A stretch of 64,000 nt of DNA, from NCBI RefSeq assembly GCF_002831625.1, contig NZ_CP025116.1, positions 1,564,501 to 1,628,500 on the forward strand, written 5' to 3'. Positions 34,518 through 44,084 of this stretch are shown piece after piece. The notes beneath the pieces were generated by a model. It ran no database searches, was not told the origin of the DNA, and worked only from the letters and a program-made list of their open reading frames with translations. A program made the position numbers and the translations under genes. The stretch is from Nonlabens sp. MB-3u-79. Its GTDB lineage: Bacteria > Bacteroidota > Bacteroidia > Flavobacteriales > Flavobacteriaceae. How positions within the stretch are numbered: position 1 is the first letter of the stretch; every line of letters starts with the position of its first letter.

Positions 34518-35855
34518 TCACTGCGCTCGTTGATTAAAAGTCCCTCCCTCTGGAAGGGATTTAGGGTTGGCCTCAATGCTCTTTAGTCGAATCGACACCG
34601 CGTTTTTATGTGCGTCAAGACCTTCTGCAGCAGCCATTTGTTCAACGGCTGGGCCTAAGTTTTTAATGCCTTGAGCGGTCGCTTTTTGATAGGTTACTTT
34701 ATTTACAAAGCTATCGACTGACACACCACTGTAATTGCGGGCATATCCATAAGTAGGCAGGGTATGGTTGGTTCCGCTGGCATAATCTCCTAAACTTTCA
34801 CAGGTATAAGAACCTATAAAAATTGAGCCAGCTACTTGAATTTGTTCTGCTACTTCGTCAGCATTTACAGTGTTTATAATCAAGTGCTCTGGGGCATAGG
34901 CATCCGACCAATGGATGCATTCTTCCATGTTTTTTAAGACTATAGTTTTGCTGTTCTCTATAGCTTTTTCTGCTGTTTGCTTTCGCGAAAGCGTGCTTAG
35001 TTGTATTTCTAATGCGGTATTCACAGCCTCGCTTAAGCTCAAAGAGTCTGTTAAAAGGATGACCTGAGAATCTGGTCCATGTTCTGCTTGGGCAAGAAGA
35101 TCTGAAGCTACAAATTCTGGATTGGCATCTTTGTCAGCGATGATCAACACTTCTGACGGTCCAGCGGGCATATCGATAGCTACACCTTGTTGTTGAGCGA
35201 GTTCTTTGGCTCTAGTGACGAAGGCATTTCCAGGTCCGAAAATTTTATCTACTGCAGGAATACTCTCCGTACCATAAGTCATTGCTGCGATAGCCTGTGC
35301 TCCACCAGCTTTATAGATCTCCGTTACTCCACAAAGGTTAGCGGTGTACAATACAGCAGGATGGATAGCGCCATGAGCATCAGTAGGACTGCATAAAACG
35401 ACTTTTTTATTGCTCGCTATTTTTGCAGGAATAGCGAGCATTAAAACCGTTGAAAAAAGAGGAGCAGAACCGCCAGGTATGTACAAGCCTACTTTTTGAA
35501 TAGGCAAGGATTTTCTCCAGCAAGTCATTCCGGGCATGGTTTCTACGACCGGATACTCCTTGGTGTAGTTTGCTTCGTGAAATTTGTAAATATTTTGATA
35601 AGCCGTTTGAATGGCGGCTTTTAATTCTGGAGCAATTTGTTCGCTCGCTTTTTCAATTTCTTTTTCAGTGACTCTGAGAACACTAAGTGTTGCTTTGTCA
35701 AATTTCTCAGCAAAAGCAAATAAGGCCAGATCGCCGTTGTCTCTAACCAATTGAATGATGTCTTTTACAGCAGTTTCCACTTGAGTGCGTTTTTGTTGAG
35801 GACGTTCTAATAATTGCTGTTGTTGCGAATGGTCTGGATTAGAAATAATTTTCAT
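34518..35855 (-). CDS. hisD: Histidinol dehydrogenase
   Basis: A 445-residue NAD-dependent dehydrogenase for the last two steps of histidine synthesis. Family features are [48 protein letters not shown], the zinc-site [12 protein letters not shown] and the catalytic region AYAPEHLII. The protein proper should end near LKSIEAN; the last residues, [15 protein letters not shown], are encoded by a dispersed repeat with an inverted core. A 14-bp palindrome copy is read as LSRKQ. It overlaps hisG by one base. Confidence 0.96.
   Translation of the reverse strand: MKIISNPDHSQQQQLLERPQQKRTQVETAVKDIIQLVRDNGDLALFAFAEKFDKATLSVLRVTEKEIEKASEQIAPELKAAIQTAYQNIYKFHEANYTKEYPVVETMPGMTCWRKSLPIQKVGLYIPGGSAPLFSTVLMLAIPAKIASNKKVVLCSPTDAHGAIHPAVLYTANLCGVTEIYKAGGAQAIAAMTYGTESIPAVDKIFGPGNAFVTRAKELAQQQGVAIDMPAGPSEVLIIADKDANPEFVASDLLAQAEHGPDSQVILLTDSLSLSEAVNTALEIQLSTLSRKQTAEKAIENSKTIVLKNMEECIHWSDAYAPEHLIINTVNADEVAEQIQVAGSIFIGSYTCESLGDYASGTNHTLPTYGYARNYSGVSVDSFVNKVTYQKATAQGIKNLGPAVEQMAAAEGLDAHKNAVSIRLKSIEANPKSLPEGGTFNQRAQ
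34537..34575. repeat. Dispersed repeat forming the HisD C terminus
   Basis: Contains TCCCTCCCTCTGGAAGGGA and TTAGGGTT. On the minus strand it is read [11 protein letters not shown], a translation often met where this repeat type overlaps genes in Flavobacteriia. Confidence 0.7.
34979..34992. repeat. 14-bp palindrome GCTTTCGCGAAAGC
   Basis: Perfect copy in hisD, read as LSRKQ. Confidence 0.85.
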
Positions 35856-36721
35856 TAGGCTATTAATTTTTCAATTGGAATGACTAATATTCCTTGTGCA
35901 CCCGCGTCTTTTAACTGATCAATCACATTCCAAAAGTCATTTTCTTCAATAACAGAGTGCAAACTTGACCAGCCTTCTTCAGCTAGTGGTAAAACGGTTG
36001 GGCTTTTCATACCGGGTAAAAGTGCTGATATTTCATCAATCTTATCATTAGGTGCATTAAGTAAAATGTACTTGCTTTTTTGTGCATTTTGTACAGCTTC
36101 CATTCTGAAAAGCAGTTTGCCTAATAAGTCGTTTTTCTCGGAGTTCAGGTTGGGATTAGAAATTAAAACAGCCTCACTATACATGACCGTTTCTACTTCT
36201 TTAAGTCCATTCATGAGTAGGGTAGAGCCTGTTGAAACGATATCACAAATTCCTTCGGCCAGTCCTATCCCTGGAGCAATCTCAACAGACCCACCTATCT
36301 CTTCGGTTGTGGCATTGATGCCTTTATCGGCAAAGAACTTTTTAACGATGGTCGTATAGCTACTGGCTACTTTTTTACCATTGAACCATTCTAGGCCGGT
36401 ATAATCTACGTCTTTTTGAACCGCTAGACTCAACCTACAACCTGCAAAACCCAATTGTTTGATGACATCTACTTTTTGATCCTTTTCTTCTACTTCGTTC
36501 AATCCAAGAATTCCTAAATCTGCAACTCCATTTGCTACATATTGCGGAATATCATCGTCACGTAAGAAAAGAATTTCCATAGGGAAGTTTTTTGCTTGAG
36601 TTGATAATTTGCGACCGCCATTGTCAAATTTGATTCCGCAATCTTTTAAAAGTTGCAAAGATTTATCTGATAGTCGCCCTGATTTTTGTACTGCTATTCT
36701 GATCATAATTTTTGTTGTCAT
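35855..36721 (-). CDS. hisG: ATP phosphoribosyltransferase, long form
   Basis: A 288-residue long-form HisG that starts histidine synthesis from ATP and PRPP. Features are RIAVQKSGRLSDKS, VADLGILGLNEVEE, the PRPP loop EIAPGIGLAEGICDIVSTGSTL, and a C-terminal ACT-like regulatory domain (from about residue 215; MKSPTVLPLAEEGWSSLHSV) that binds histidine for feedback inhibition. It is the first structural gene of the operon and follows a His-codon leader and terminator, so it is controlled both by feedback and, probably, by attenuation. Confidence 0.96.
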   Translation of the reverse strand: MTTKIMIRIAVQKSGRLSDKSLQLLKDCGIKFDNGGRKLSTQAKNFPMEILFLRDDDIPQYVANGVADLGILGLNEVEEKDQKVDVIKQLGFAGCRLSLAVQKDVDYTGLEWFNGKKVASSYTTIVKKFFADKGINATTEEIGGSVEIAPGIGLAEGICDIVSTGSTLLMNGLKEVETVMYSEAVLISNPNLNSEKNDLLGKLLFRMEAVQNAQKSKYILLNAPNDKIDEISALLPGMKSPTVLPLAEEGWSSLHSVIEENDFWNVIDQLKDAGAQGILVIPIEKLIA

Positions 36722-36784
36722 TCTATCTTAGAATGTTGTTTAAGCTGTCTACAGATATTTTAAAGTTTTCAAATTTAAGAAAAC

Positions 36785-36815
36785 AAAAAAACCGTCTGAA
36801 ACAGACGGTTTTTAA
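36785..36815 (-). terminator. Attenuator terminator of the his operon
   Basis: On the minus strand AAAAACCGTCTG pairs with CAGACGGTTTTT across loop TTT and is followed by a T run. It lies 27 nt after the leader stop codon and before hisG. CGTCTG of its 5' arm (36802-36807) is complementary to CAGGCG near the end of the leader ORF (36848-36853), a candidate antiterminator. Confidence 0.85.
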
Positions 36816-36841
36816 ATATGTTTGAAATACATCAATACATT

Positions 36842-36898
36842 TTATCTCGCCTGGCGGTAAGTTAAAAAATGATGGTGATGTACGTTTTGTGCTCTCAT
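36842..36898 (-). CDS. his operon leader peptide
   Basis: An 18-codon ORF encoding MRAQNVHHHHFLTYRQAR, with four consecutive His codons (7-10). It lies between a TAnnTTTG promoter element and an intrinsic terminator ahead of hisG. Histidine starvation should stall a ribosome on the His run and free the downstream codons 16-17, which can pair with the terminator. This is the classical leader-peptide attenuation layout. It is too short for standard gene finders. Confidence 0.88.
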   Translation of the reverse strand: MRAQNVHHHHFLTYRQAR

Positions 36899-36905
36899 TA
36901 TAATG

Positions 36906-36913
36906 CAAACATA
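36906..36913 (-). promoter_or_regulatory. his operon -7 promoter element
   Basis: TATGTTTG on the minus strand (TAnnTTTG), with TTTC 19 bp upstream in the -33 place. Seven bases separate it from the leader ATG, so the transcript should start only a few bases before the start codon. Confidence 0.7.
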
Positions 36914-37004
36914 AGTCTGAAAAATGAATATTGAAAGTTTATCCTACTTTATTGATAGGTTTTAACTCAATTTTAAATGATACCTCTTTAGATCTATTCT
37001 TAAT

Positions 37005-37769
37005 TTATTTAATAGAGGCAACAAAAGTTGCAGCTGCATGAGAAATGTCTTCTACATCAGTTATTTGTCTGATAAACTCACTTCCTATAATTGCGCCGTT
37101 CACATACTTGCAGGCATCTTGAAAGTTTTGTTTGTTTGTGATGTTAAAACCTGTAAGAACAGGTGTGTTAAGATTCATTCCCTTGAGTTTACCTAAATAG
37201 TCTGCCGCCGCAGAAAAGTTTGTTTTAGAACCTGTCGTACTTGCAGAACTTACCGCATAGATAAAACCGTTAGAGTTTTTATCTATTTCTCTAATACGCT
37301 TATCTGAAGTTTGTGGAGTTACTAAAAATATATTGCTGATGTTGTACTTTTCAAACGCCTCTTTAAATTCTGTCTGGTAAATTGACATAGGTAAGTCGGG
37401 TACGATCAAGCCGTCTACTCCAACTTCTTGACAGCGTTTACAAAATGCTTCAAGCCCGTATTGCATTACCGGGTTCAAATATCCCATCAAAAGCAATGGT
37501 ACTTTTGCCGTATGATTTTCTAATTGAGAAAATAACTTCTCTATAGACATGCCATTTTCTAGAGCAATTTTACTGCTTTCTTGAATAGTAGGGCCATCTG
37601 CTAATGGGTCACTAAATGGTATTCCTATTTCCACTAAGTCTACTTTAGAATTTTCTAACGCAGTTAGCAGGGGAATGGTATCTTCTAATTGAGGATATCC
37701 AGCGGTATAGAATATATTTAACAAACCTTCAGGCTTGTGTTGGAGTAATTCCGTGAGTTTGTTTTTCAT
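37005..37769 (-). CDS. trpA: Tryptophan synthase, alpha subunit
   Basis: A 254-residue TIM barrel that cleaves indole-3-glycerol phosphate. Features are YTAGYPQLEDT, the catalytic LVEIGIPFSDPLADGPTIQ (Glu and Asp), GLIVPDLP, and FIYAVSSASTTGSK. It works as an alpha2beta2 complex with TrpB, passing indole through a tunnel. It is the last gene of the trp operon and is separated from trpB by 145 bp, longer than any other gap in that operon. Confidence 0.96.
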   Translation of the reverse strand: MKNKLTELLQHKPEGLLNIFYTAGYPQLEDTIPLLTALENSKVDLVEIGIPFSDPLADGPTIQESSKIALENGMSIEKLFSQLENHTAKVPLLLMGYLNPVMQYGLEAFCKRCQEVGVDGLIVPDLPMSIYQTEFKEAFEKYNISNIFLVTPQTSDKRIREIDKNSNGFIYAVSSASTTGSKTNFSAAADYLGKLKGMNLNTPVLTGFNITNKQNFQDACKYVNGAIIGSEFIRQITDVEDISHAAATFVASIK

Positions 37770-37914
37770 AATTCATTCCTCTTATTTTGTCTGCTCATTG
37801 CATGGGTTCAGACCGAAGTGAGTGACCTTTTTAAAATGATCACTTGCGATTAATGGATGTATTTGTTCTTTCTTAACTTAAGAAATAAATTAGCTTCCTA
37901 GGGAAGATAAAAAT

Positions 37915-39084
37915 TTAAAGTAAATTCAATTCCTCCATATACGTGTTCATATCCTTATCACCACGACCAGATAAGTTGATAACTACTCGGTCGGTAGGTT
38001 TTAAATCTAAGTCTTTCAATACTGAAAATGCATGAGCCGTTTCTAAAGCAGGAATAATTCCTTCCATACGACTTACTTCCACAGCTGCGATAAGTGCGTC
38101 TGCATCAGTTACTGCCATATATCGTGCCCGTTCAGATACTTTTAACCATGCATGCGCAGGACCTATTCCAGGATAATCTAATCCAGCAGAAATACTGTGT
38201 GGTTCGACCACCTGTCCATCTTTATCTTGCATCATGATAGACCGACTGGCGTGTAATACCCCCGGAGTTCCTAATGTCAAGGTAGCTGCTGTTTTATTAG
38301 TATGAATACCTAATCCAGCTGCTTCTACACCTATTAATTGCACTTCTTTATCATCTAGAAAATGATAAAAAGCTCCCATGGCATTTGATCCACCACCCAC
38401 GCAGGCAATCACATAATCTGGTAAGCCGTCCATCTGGTTTTTGATCTCTTCAGAAATAACGGACTGATAACGAGCTACCATATCTGGATATGGATGCGGT
38501 CCAACTACAGAACCTATGATATAATGAGTGTTTTCTGGGTTGTTAATCCAGTCGCGCATCGCTTCATTAGTAGCGTCTTTTAAAGTCTTAGATCCACTTG
38601 TAGCAGGTCGTACTGTTGCTCCTAGCATTTTCATACGGGCAACATTAGGCGCTTGACGTTTGATGTCTTTTTCACCCATGTAGACGATACACTCCAGGCC
38701 TTTTAAAGCACAAACCGTAGCAGTGGCGACACCGTGTTGTCCGGCACCTGTCTCTGCAATGATTCTTTTTTTGCCTAGTTTTTCAGCAAGTATAATCTGT
38801 CCAATGGTATTATTGATCTTATGTGCACCAGTATGACATAAATCTTCTCGTTTTAACCAGATTTCTGCACCATACTTAGCTGATAACCTTTTTGCTAGGA
38901 AGAGGGGAGTAGGGCGACCTACGTAATCTTTAAGCAATTGATGAAACTCTTTTTGAAACTCTGGTGATTTTTCAATCTTTAAATAGTTTTCTTGAAGTTC
39001 TTCAATATTAGGATAGAGTAATTCTGGAATGAATGCACCACCGAATTCTCCATAAAATCCTTTTTCATCTACTTGATAGCTCAT
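37915..39084 (-). CDS. trpB: Tryptophan synthase, beta subunit
   Basis: A 389-residue PLP enzyme that condenses indole with serine. Features are [15 protein letters not shown], the PLP-Lys in [29 protein letters not shown], and the phosphate loop [12 protein letters not shown]. It is the TrpB1 type that pairs with TrpA. It overlaps trpF by 4 bp. Confidence 0.97.
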   Translation of the reverse strand: MSYQVDEKGFYGEFGGAFIPELLYPNIEELQENYLKIEKSPEFQKEFHQLLKDYVGRPTPLFLAKRLSAKYGAEIWLKREDLCHTGAHKINNTIGQIILAEKLGKKRIIAETGAGQHGVATATVCALKGLECIVYMGEKDIKRQAPNVARMKMLGATVRPATSGSKTLKDATNEAMRDWINNPENTHYIIGSVVGPHPYPDMVARYQSVISEEIKNQMDGLPDYVIACVGGGSNAMGAFYHFLDDKEVQLIGVEAAGLGIHTNKTAATLTLGTPGVLHASRSIMMQDKDGQVVEPHSISAGLDYPGIGPAHAWLKVSERARYMAVTDADALIAAVEVSRMEGIIPALETAHAFSVLKDLDLKPTDRVVINLSGRGDKDMNTYMEELNLL

Positions 39085-39719
39085 TTTCTTAGTTTTTCTA
39101 TGAATGTTTTTAGTTCTGCTATGTTTTTAAGGCCAGGTTGTGACTCAAATTTTGAGTTGAGATCTACTCCTAAAAACATATTGTGTTTTATTTTTTTAAT
39201 GGTTTCAGCATCGCTTTTTGAAATACCTCCACTTAATAAAAAGGGCACGTCTCCTTTATATGAGTCGAGAATTTGCCAATTAAATTTCGTACCACTACCA
39301 CCATAATCTGGTGTCGCCGTATCTAACAAAAAGAATAATTTTCCTTGATAAGTTCTTGCGAGTTCTTGCCACTCTATTAAACCTTCAAAATCAAAACCTT
39401 CTGAGATTTGAAAAGCTTTAAATATTTTAAGATCTATTTCTAGTAAGGCTTTCGCGAAAGCAACATCTTCATCACCATGTAATTGAATAACATCTAATTC
39501 CAAGGGTATGATATCCTGAAGAATGTTTTCAAAAGTTTCATTTACATAAACACCGACGGTCCCTTTGTTCATGGTTTGTTGAGCTATTTTATCTCTTTGC
39601 TCATCAGAGACAAACCTCTTGGATTTTGGGTAGCGTATAAGCCCCATAAAGTCTATATCTAGTTCCTGCAATTGATTGATGTTTTCTATGTCGCGCATAC
39701 CGCACACTTTGATCATCAT
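39081..39719 (-). CDS. trpF: Phosphoribosylanthranilate isomerase
   Basis: A 212-residue TIM barrel. The catalytic Cys is in [12 protein letters not shown] and the general acid Asp in [18 protein letters not shown]; the phosphate site is LLSGGIS. It is separate from TrpC, unlike the enterobacterial fusion. A 14-bp palindrome copy is read as AFAKA in DVAFAKALL, on a helix after the strand IQLHGDED. It overlaps both neighbours by 4 bp. Confidence 0.96.
   Translation of the reverse strand: MMIKVCGMRDIENINQLQELDIDFMGLIRYPKSKRFVSDEQRDKIAQQTMNKGTVGVYVNETFENILQDIIPLELDVIQLHGDEDVAFAKALLEIDLKIFKAFQISEGFDFEGLIEWQELARTYQGKLFFLLDTATPDYGGSGTKFNWQILDSYKGDVPFLLSGGISKSDAETIKKIKHNMFLGVDLNSKFESQPGLKNIAELKTFIEKLRK
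39448..39461. repeat. 14-bp palindrome GCTTTCGCGAAAGC
   Basis: Perfect copy in trpF, read as AFAKA. Confidence 0.85.
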
Positions 39720-40519
39720 GAGTTGATCGCTTTTATAAACTGCTCACAACTTGCTCCAGGCTGCTCTGTTTTCATAAAGTTTTCACCTATTAAAAAGCCT
39801 TGAAAACCTAAGGTTTTAAGTTCCTTCACCACTTCTGGATTTGAAATACCACTTTCTGATATGGCGATAACACCTGGAGGAAAGTGAGGTAATAGCTTTT
39901 TACTGTTTTGAATATCTGTTTGGAACCTTTTCAAATCTCGATTGTTGACACCGATGACATATTTTTCAATATTAAAGGAATCAGTAACTTCTTTGATTCT
40001 ATTAAGTTCTTCTAAATCGTGAACTTCAAAAAGAATCTCCAGTCCTAAATTCATTGCCTCTAACGACATCGTCTTAAGCTCTTCATTATTCAAACAAGTT
40101 GCTATAAGAAGAATAGCGTCTGCACCAAATGCTTTTGCTTCATGAACTTGATATAAATCTATCATGAAGTCTTTACGCAATATTGGAATGTTCAATACAG
40201 TTCTAGCATCAATTAAATCTTGTAATGTGCCGCCAAAAAAAGGCTGATCAGTCAAACAGCTTATAGCGCTTGCGCCAGCACTTTCATATCCTTTTACTAT
40301 TTCTTCCAGATTCATTGGACAATTAAAAGAACCTTTGCTAGGACTTTGTCTTTTATGTTCAGCAATAATACCGCTGCCGCTTTTAAGGCTTTGGTACAAT
40401 GAAACTACTTCTCTGGAATAGGAAGGCATTTCTCTTAACTCAGAAAGAGAGGTCGTTTGCTTTCTAGCTTTTAGATCTTGAGCTGTTTGAGTAATTATTT
40501 TTTTAAGAATGTCTTCCAT
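39716..40519 (-). CDS. trpC: Indole-3-glycerol phosphate synthase
   Basis: A 267-residue TIM barrel that closes the indole ring. Features are IIAEHKRQSPSKGSF (catalytic Lys), ISCLTDQPFFGGTLQDL, PILRKDFMIDLYQVHEA, GVNNRDLKRF and AISESGISNPEV. Length is normal. It lies between trpD (64-bp gap) and trpF (4-bp overlap). Confidence 0.97.
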   Translation of the reverse strand: MEDILKKIITQTAQDLKARKQTTSLSELREMPSYSREVVSLYQSLKSGSGIIAEHKRQSPSKGSFNCPMNLEEIVKGYESAGASAISCLTDQPFFGGTLQDLIDARTVLNIPILRKDFMIDLYQVHEAKAFGADAILLIATCLNNEELKTMSLEAMNLGLEILFEVHDLEELNRIKEVTDSFNIEKYVIGVNNRDLKRFQTDIQNSKKLLPHFPPGVIAISESGISNPEVVKELKTLGFQGFLIGENFMKTEQPGASCEQFIKAINS

Positions 40520-40583
40520 GGTTTATTGTTTGGGTAGAACACATTCCACCCTTGATTGTTTTACTAGATGCGTTCTTCGGTTA

Positions 40584-41576
40584 CTATTTGAGTTCCATTA
40601 GTTTTTTAAAGCTTTTCAGAGCTTTTCCAGATTCTAAAGATGTTCTAGCTAGTTCTACTGCTTTTATGATCTCTATATCTTTTGCCACTGAAATAGCTGT
40701 TGCAGCATTTGCGATCACTACATTTTTTTGAGCAGCAGTAGCCTTATTATTAAGAACATTCATAAAAATATGCGCAGCGTCTTCAACGGTTTCTCCCCCG
40801 TAAATATCTGATTGTTTCAAAAAATCCATACCAAAATCAGCAGCAGATAAATCACTAACACCATTGTTTCTTGCAAGTCGTACTTTGCCGGTAAGACTTA
40901 CTTCATCGTAGCCTTCATGCGCATGTAAAATGGCATATTTTTTATCAGTCTCCGACTGAAAAAGGTATTCATAGTTGCGCGCGAGCTGCAAATTGAAAAC
41001 ACCTACACTTTGTAATTTTGGTTTTGCTGGATTTACTAAAGGGCCAAGCATATTGAAAAAAGTTTTCACCCCCAGTTGTTTTCTAATGGGTGCTACAGCT
41101 TTCATCGCAGGATGAAATAGAGGTGCGTGTAAAAATGTAATGTTAGCTGCGCTAATTTGCTTTCTTAAAATAGCCTGGTCATTGGAAAATACAAATCCTA
41201 AGTGTTCCATTACGTTTGACGAGCCACTTACCGAGCTCACCCCATAATTGCCGTGTTTTGCTACTGGAATACCTGCACCAGCAGTAACAAAACTAGCGAG
41301 TGTACTTATATTAAAAGTGTTTTTTCCATCACCACCAGTTCCGCATAAATCTATAGGATTAAACTCTTTTAAATCAATGAGATTTGCTTGCTCAAGCATG
41401 GCGTCTCTAAATCCAGCGAGCTCTTCTACGGTAATACTGCGCATTCCATAAACGGTAAGGAAAGCTGCTATTTGTGAATCGTTCACCGAGCCGCTGGTAA
41501 TGGCGGTAAGGATGTCATAAGCGGCTTTTCTTGAAAGTGTGCCGTGATTAAATAATTCATTTAATATATCCTTCAT
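40584..41576 (-). CDS. trpD: Anthranilate phosphoribosyltransferase
   Basis: A 330-residue enzyme that joins anthranilate to PRPP. The glycine-rich PRPP motif DLCGTGGDGKNTFNIST and the downstream KHGNYGVSSVSGSSNVMEHLG are intact, followed by NMLGPLVNPAKP. It is not fused to TrpG. It begins one base after the trpG stop, so the two are probably coupled. Confidence 0.97.
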   Translation of the reverse strand: MKDILNELFNHGTLSRKAAYDILTAITSGSVNDSQIAAFLTVYGMRSITVEELAGFRDAMLEQANLIDLKEFNPIDLCGTGGDGKNTFNISTLASFVTAGAGIPVAKHGNYGVSSVSGSSNVMEHLGFVFSNDQAILRKQISAANITFLHAPLFHPAMKAVAPIRKQLGVKTFFNMLGPLVNPAKPKLQSVGVFNLQLARNYEYLFQSETDKKYAILHAHEGYDEVSLTGKVRLARNNGVSDLSAADFGMDFLKQSDIYGGETVEDAAHIFMNVLNNKATAAQKNVVIANAATAISVAKDIEIIKAVELARTSLESGKALKSFKKLMELK

Positions 41577-41577
41577 T

Positions 41578-42147
41578 CTATAAGGTTGCTATAAAGTTCT
41601 TAAGCATGGTTTTCCCTTGAGGTGTCATGATACTCTCCGGATGGAATTGTAAGCCGTAAATAGGTAATTCTTTATGCTTCAATGCCATGATTTGACCGTT
41701 CTCATCAGTTGCAGTAATTTCTAAAATATTAGGAAAGCTATCGTTTTCAGCAGCCCATGAATGGTAACGACCAGCTTCAAATTCTGAATCTATATCGTTA
41801 AAAATTTCATTTCCATTATGGGACATTTGAGTAGCAACCCCATGATATACTTTTTCAAGATTGATGATTTTTCCACCAAAGACCTCTGTAATAGCCTGGT
41901 GTCCTAAGCAAATCCCTAATAGCGGTTTTTTATCCTTCATATGGTTAATAATCGATATCAGATTACCCGCTTCACTTGGGATTCCCGGCCCCGGAGAAAG
42001 TACGATAGCGTCATAGGGTTCACATTCTTGAGGGGTGATTTTATCATTGCGCACTACAGTAAGTTGTGTACCCAATTCCTCTAAATAGTGGACTAAATTG
42101 TAAGTAAAAGAATCGTAGTTATCTATTAATAAAATATTTTTACTCAT
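41578..42147 (-). CDS. trpG: Anthranilate synthase, glutamine amidotransferase component
   Basis: A 189-residue class I amidotransferase. The catalytic Cys is in LLGICLGHQAI, with the oxyanion motif LSPGPGIPSEAG before it and His-Glu in LQFHPESIMTPQG. It supplies ammonia to TrpE, and in some bacteria the same protein serves folate synthesis. It overlaps the lipoprotein gene upstream by 8 bp. Confidence 0.96.
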   Translation of the reverse strand: MSKNILLIDNYDSFTYNLVHYLEELGTQLTVVRNDKITPQECEPYDAIVLSPGPGIPSEAGNLISIINHMKDKKPLLGICLGHQAITEVFGGKIINLEKVYHGVATQMSHNGNEIFNDIDSEFEAGRYHSWAAENDSFPNILEITATDENGQIMALKHKELPIYGLQFHPESIMTPQGKTMLKNFIATL

Positions 42148-42640
42148 TTTCTATAACTTTTATCGATCCATCCTTTTCAATTTGTGCTATCGTTTTTTCT
42201 CCACTTGGACAATAGGTGACAACTCTAAGGTCAGAAGTGATTTTCCCTTCACAGCTGAGATCGCCGATAGTAGATGCTACAACCATTTCATCTTTAATTT
42301 TTCCGTCCTTACTGTACGTTCTTACCAAAAAGCCGTATTCATTTTTGTTTTCGGCTAATTGACTTCTAGTGAATACTCTTACTTTTATAACATCATTTTG
42401 ATAGATAGGAGGTGCCACTTTTATTTCGCTTGTAAAAATCCGGTAGTAATCCTTTTCATCAAAAAGGAAAATTGCGCTATCTTTTATTTCATTAAACTCT
42501 AGATTTGGCAGGTAGGTCATACTCTCCAGGCCATCTTTCTCTATGATCTTGATGTCAATAAGGTCTTTCTTCTCCGTTTGACAAGAAAAAAGAAAAGAGG
42601 AAATAAATAAAATGCCGCCTACTATTTTAATTGTTTTCAT
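42140..42640 (-). CDS. Lipoprotein of unknown function inside the trp operon
   Basis: A 166-residue predicted lipoprotein with hydrophobic N terminus and lipobox Cys at residue 20 (ISSFLFSC). The mature part is strand-rich (AIFLFDEKDYYRIFTSEIKV; VIKVRVFTRSQLA; VVTYCPSGEKTIAQIEKDGS) and has no recognised domain. It starts 4 bp after trpE and overlaps trpG, so it must be co-transcribed. No role in tryptophan synthesis is known; it may simply be a passenger. Confidence 0.8.
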   Translation of the reverse strand: MKTIKIVGGILFISSFLFSCQTEKKDLIDIKIIEKDGLESMTYLPNLEFNEIKDSAIFLFDEKDYYRIFTSEIKVAPPIYQNDVIKVRVFTRSQLAENKNEYGFLVRTYSKDGKIKDEMVVASTIGDLSCEGKITSDLRVVTYCPSGEKTIAQIEKDGSIKVIENE

Positions 42641-42644
42641 AATT

Positions 42645-44054
42645 TTAATTTGCTTTGGTTATAGCACTTCTAAGTGCATTGGTTTTATGATATACTTCTT
42701 GGGTTTCGTTTTCTATATTACTTTCTACTACTACACCTGCTCCAGCTCTGAAGACCAGTTTATTTTCTCTTGATAAAATACTTCTGATGATAATGGCGTG
42801 GTTAAAATTACCATCAAATCCTAAGTAACCTATGGCACCACCATAAAACTCTCTGGAAGATTGTTCATATTGATCGATCAATTGCATGGCTCTGTATTTA
42901 GGAGCGCCACTTAATGTACCAGCCGGAAAGGTATCACCTATAAGTTGAATTTTATCCTTTTCATTTATGATACCACTCACTTTACTAACCATATGAATAA
43001 CATGAGAATAAAAGTGAATATTTTGATAATCCTCTACCACCACATTTTTTGCATGGCGGCTCAAATCATTTCTGGCGAGATCTACCAGCATCATATGCTC
43101 AGCTGCTTCTTTGGGATCCTTTTTTAATTCTTCGGCAGCTTTTAAATCGGCGGTATCGTTTCCGGTTCTTTTATAAGTTCCGGCAATAGGTTGGATGCTG
43201 GCCTTTGTGCCAGAAATAAGTAATTGTGCTTCTGGAGAGGACCCAAATATTCTAAAATCACCGTAATCAAAATAAAATAAATACGGGCTTGGATTGATAG
43301 CTCGTAACTGTCGGTAAACGTTAAAATCATCTCCTTGAAAGGCTTGTTCAAACTTTCTAGAGAGTACGATTTGAAAAACATCGCCTCTATGGCAGTGCTC
43401 TTTTCCTTTCTTTACAAGTTCTCTAAAATCATCATCCTTCATTTCTGAAGTCTCTTCTTCAGTGCATTTAAAACTGTAGTTTGCTACATCTCTATGATTG
43501 ATAACCGTTACTATTTCTTCTAGTTTACTTTGGTTATCAGCATAGGAATGATCAAAAACGTACAGCTGGTTGTGGTAGTGATCAAAAACCATCACATTTT
43601 GAAATACTTGATAATGGGCAAGAGGGATGTTATTGGTTTCGTCTTCGCGCAAGCGGAACTCCAATTCTTCAAATAATTGTACCGCATCATAACTGAGGTA
43701 ACCAAAAAGACCGTTGGTCGGAAAAGGAAACTCATTTTCAACTTGAGCAAATGTGTTTTTAAATTCATTCAATCCAGAAGTGAGGTCAAAAGCGGAAGAA
43801 TATTCTTGTGACTTAGAGGTGTGATCAGGGAAACTCGATTTAATTTCTTTCTTATTTACCTCAAAAGTGGCTACTGGATTACAGCATATAAAAGAATAAC
43901 TATTGCTGCGTTGTCCGTATTCATTGCTTTCCAAAAGGATACTATTGGGATATCGATCGCGCAATCTCATGTAAATAGCAACAGGAGTAAGCGTGTCTGC
44001 AAGGATGACTTGTTGTGTACTACGAGGTGTATAGGTGTCTTGAATGTGATTCAT
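42645..44054 (-). CDS. trpE: Anthranilate synthase component I
   Basis: A 469-residue chorismate-using enzyme. The C-terminal catalytic domain has HCHRGDVFQIVLSRKF, PSPYLFYFDYG, GSSPEAQLL, PIAGTYKRTG, EHMMLVDLARNDLSRH, FPAGTLSGAPKYRAMQLID and FRAGAGVVVESN. The N-terminal feedback site carries the LLESN element, so inhibition by tryptophan is likely. It is the first structural gene after the Trp leader. A degenerate palindrome copy (43641-43654) is read as RLRED. Confidence 0.96.
   Translation of the reverse strand: MNHIQDTYTPRSTQQVILADTLTPVAIYMRLRDRYPNSILLESNEYGQRSNSYSFICCNPVATFEVNKKEIKSSFPDHTSKSQEYSSAFDLTSGLNEFKNTFAQVENEFPFPTNGLFGYLSYDAVQLFEELEFRLREDETNNIPLAHYQVFQNVMVFDHYHNQLYVFDHSYADNQSKLEEIVTVINHRDVANYSFKCTEEETSEMKDDDFRELVKKGKEHCHRGDVFQIVLSRKFEQAFQGDDFNVYRQLRAINPSPYLFYFDYGDFRIFGSSPEAQLLISGTKASIQPIAGTYKRTGNDTADLKAAEELKKDPKEAAEHMMLVDLARNDLSRHAKNVVVEDYQNIHFYSHVIHMVSKVSGIINEKDKIQLIGDTFPAGTLSGAPKYRAMQLIDQYEQSSREFYGGAIGYLGFDGNFNHAIIIRSILSRENKLVFRAGAGVVVESNIENETQEVYHKTNALRSAITKAN
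43641..43654. repeat. Degenerate copy of the 14-bp palindrome (2 mismatches)
   Basis: Reads GTCTTCGCGCAAGC in trpE, where it encodes FRLRE. Confidence 0.35.
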
Positions 44055-44084
44055 TCTTAAAATGGTTTCAATACTAGTTAAAAG

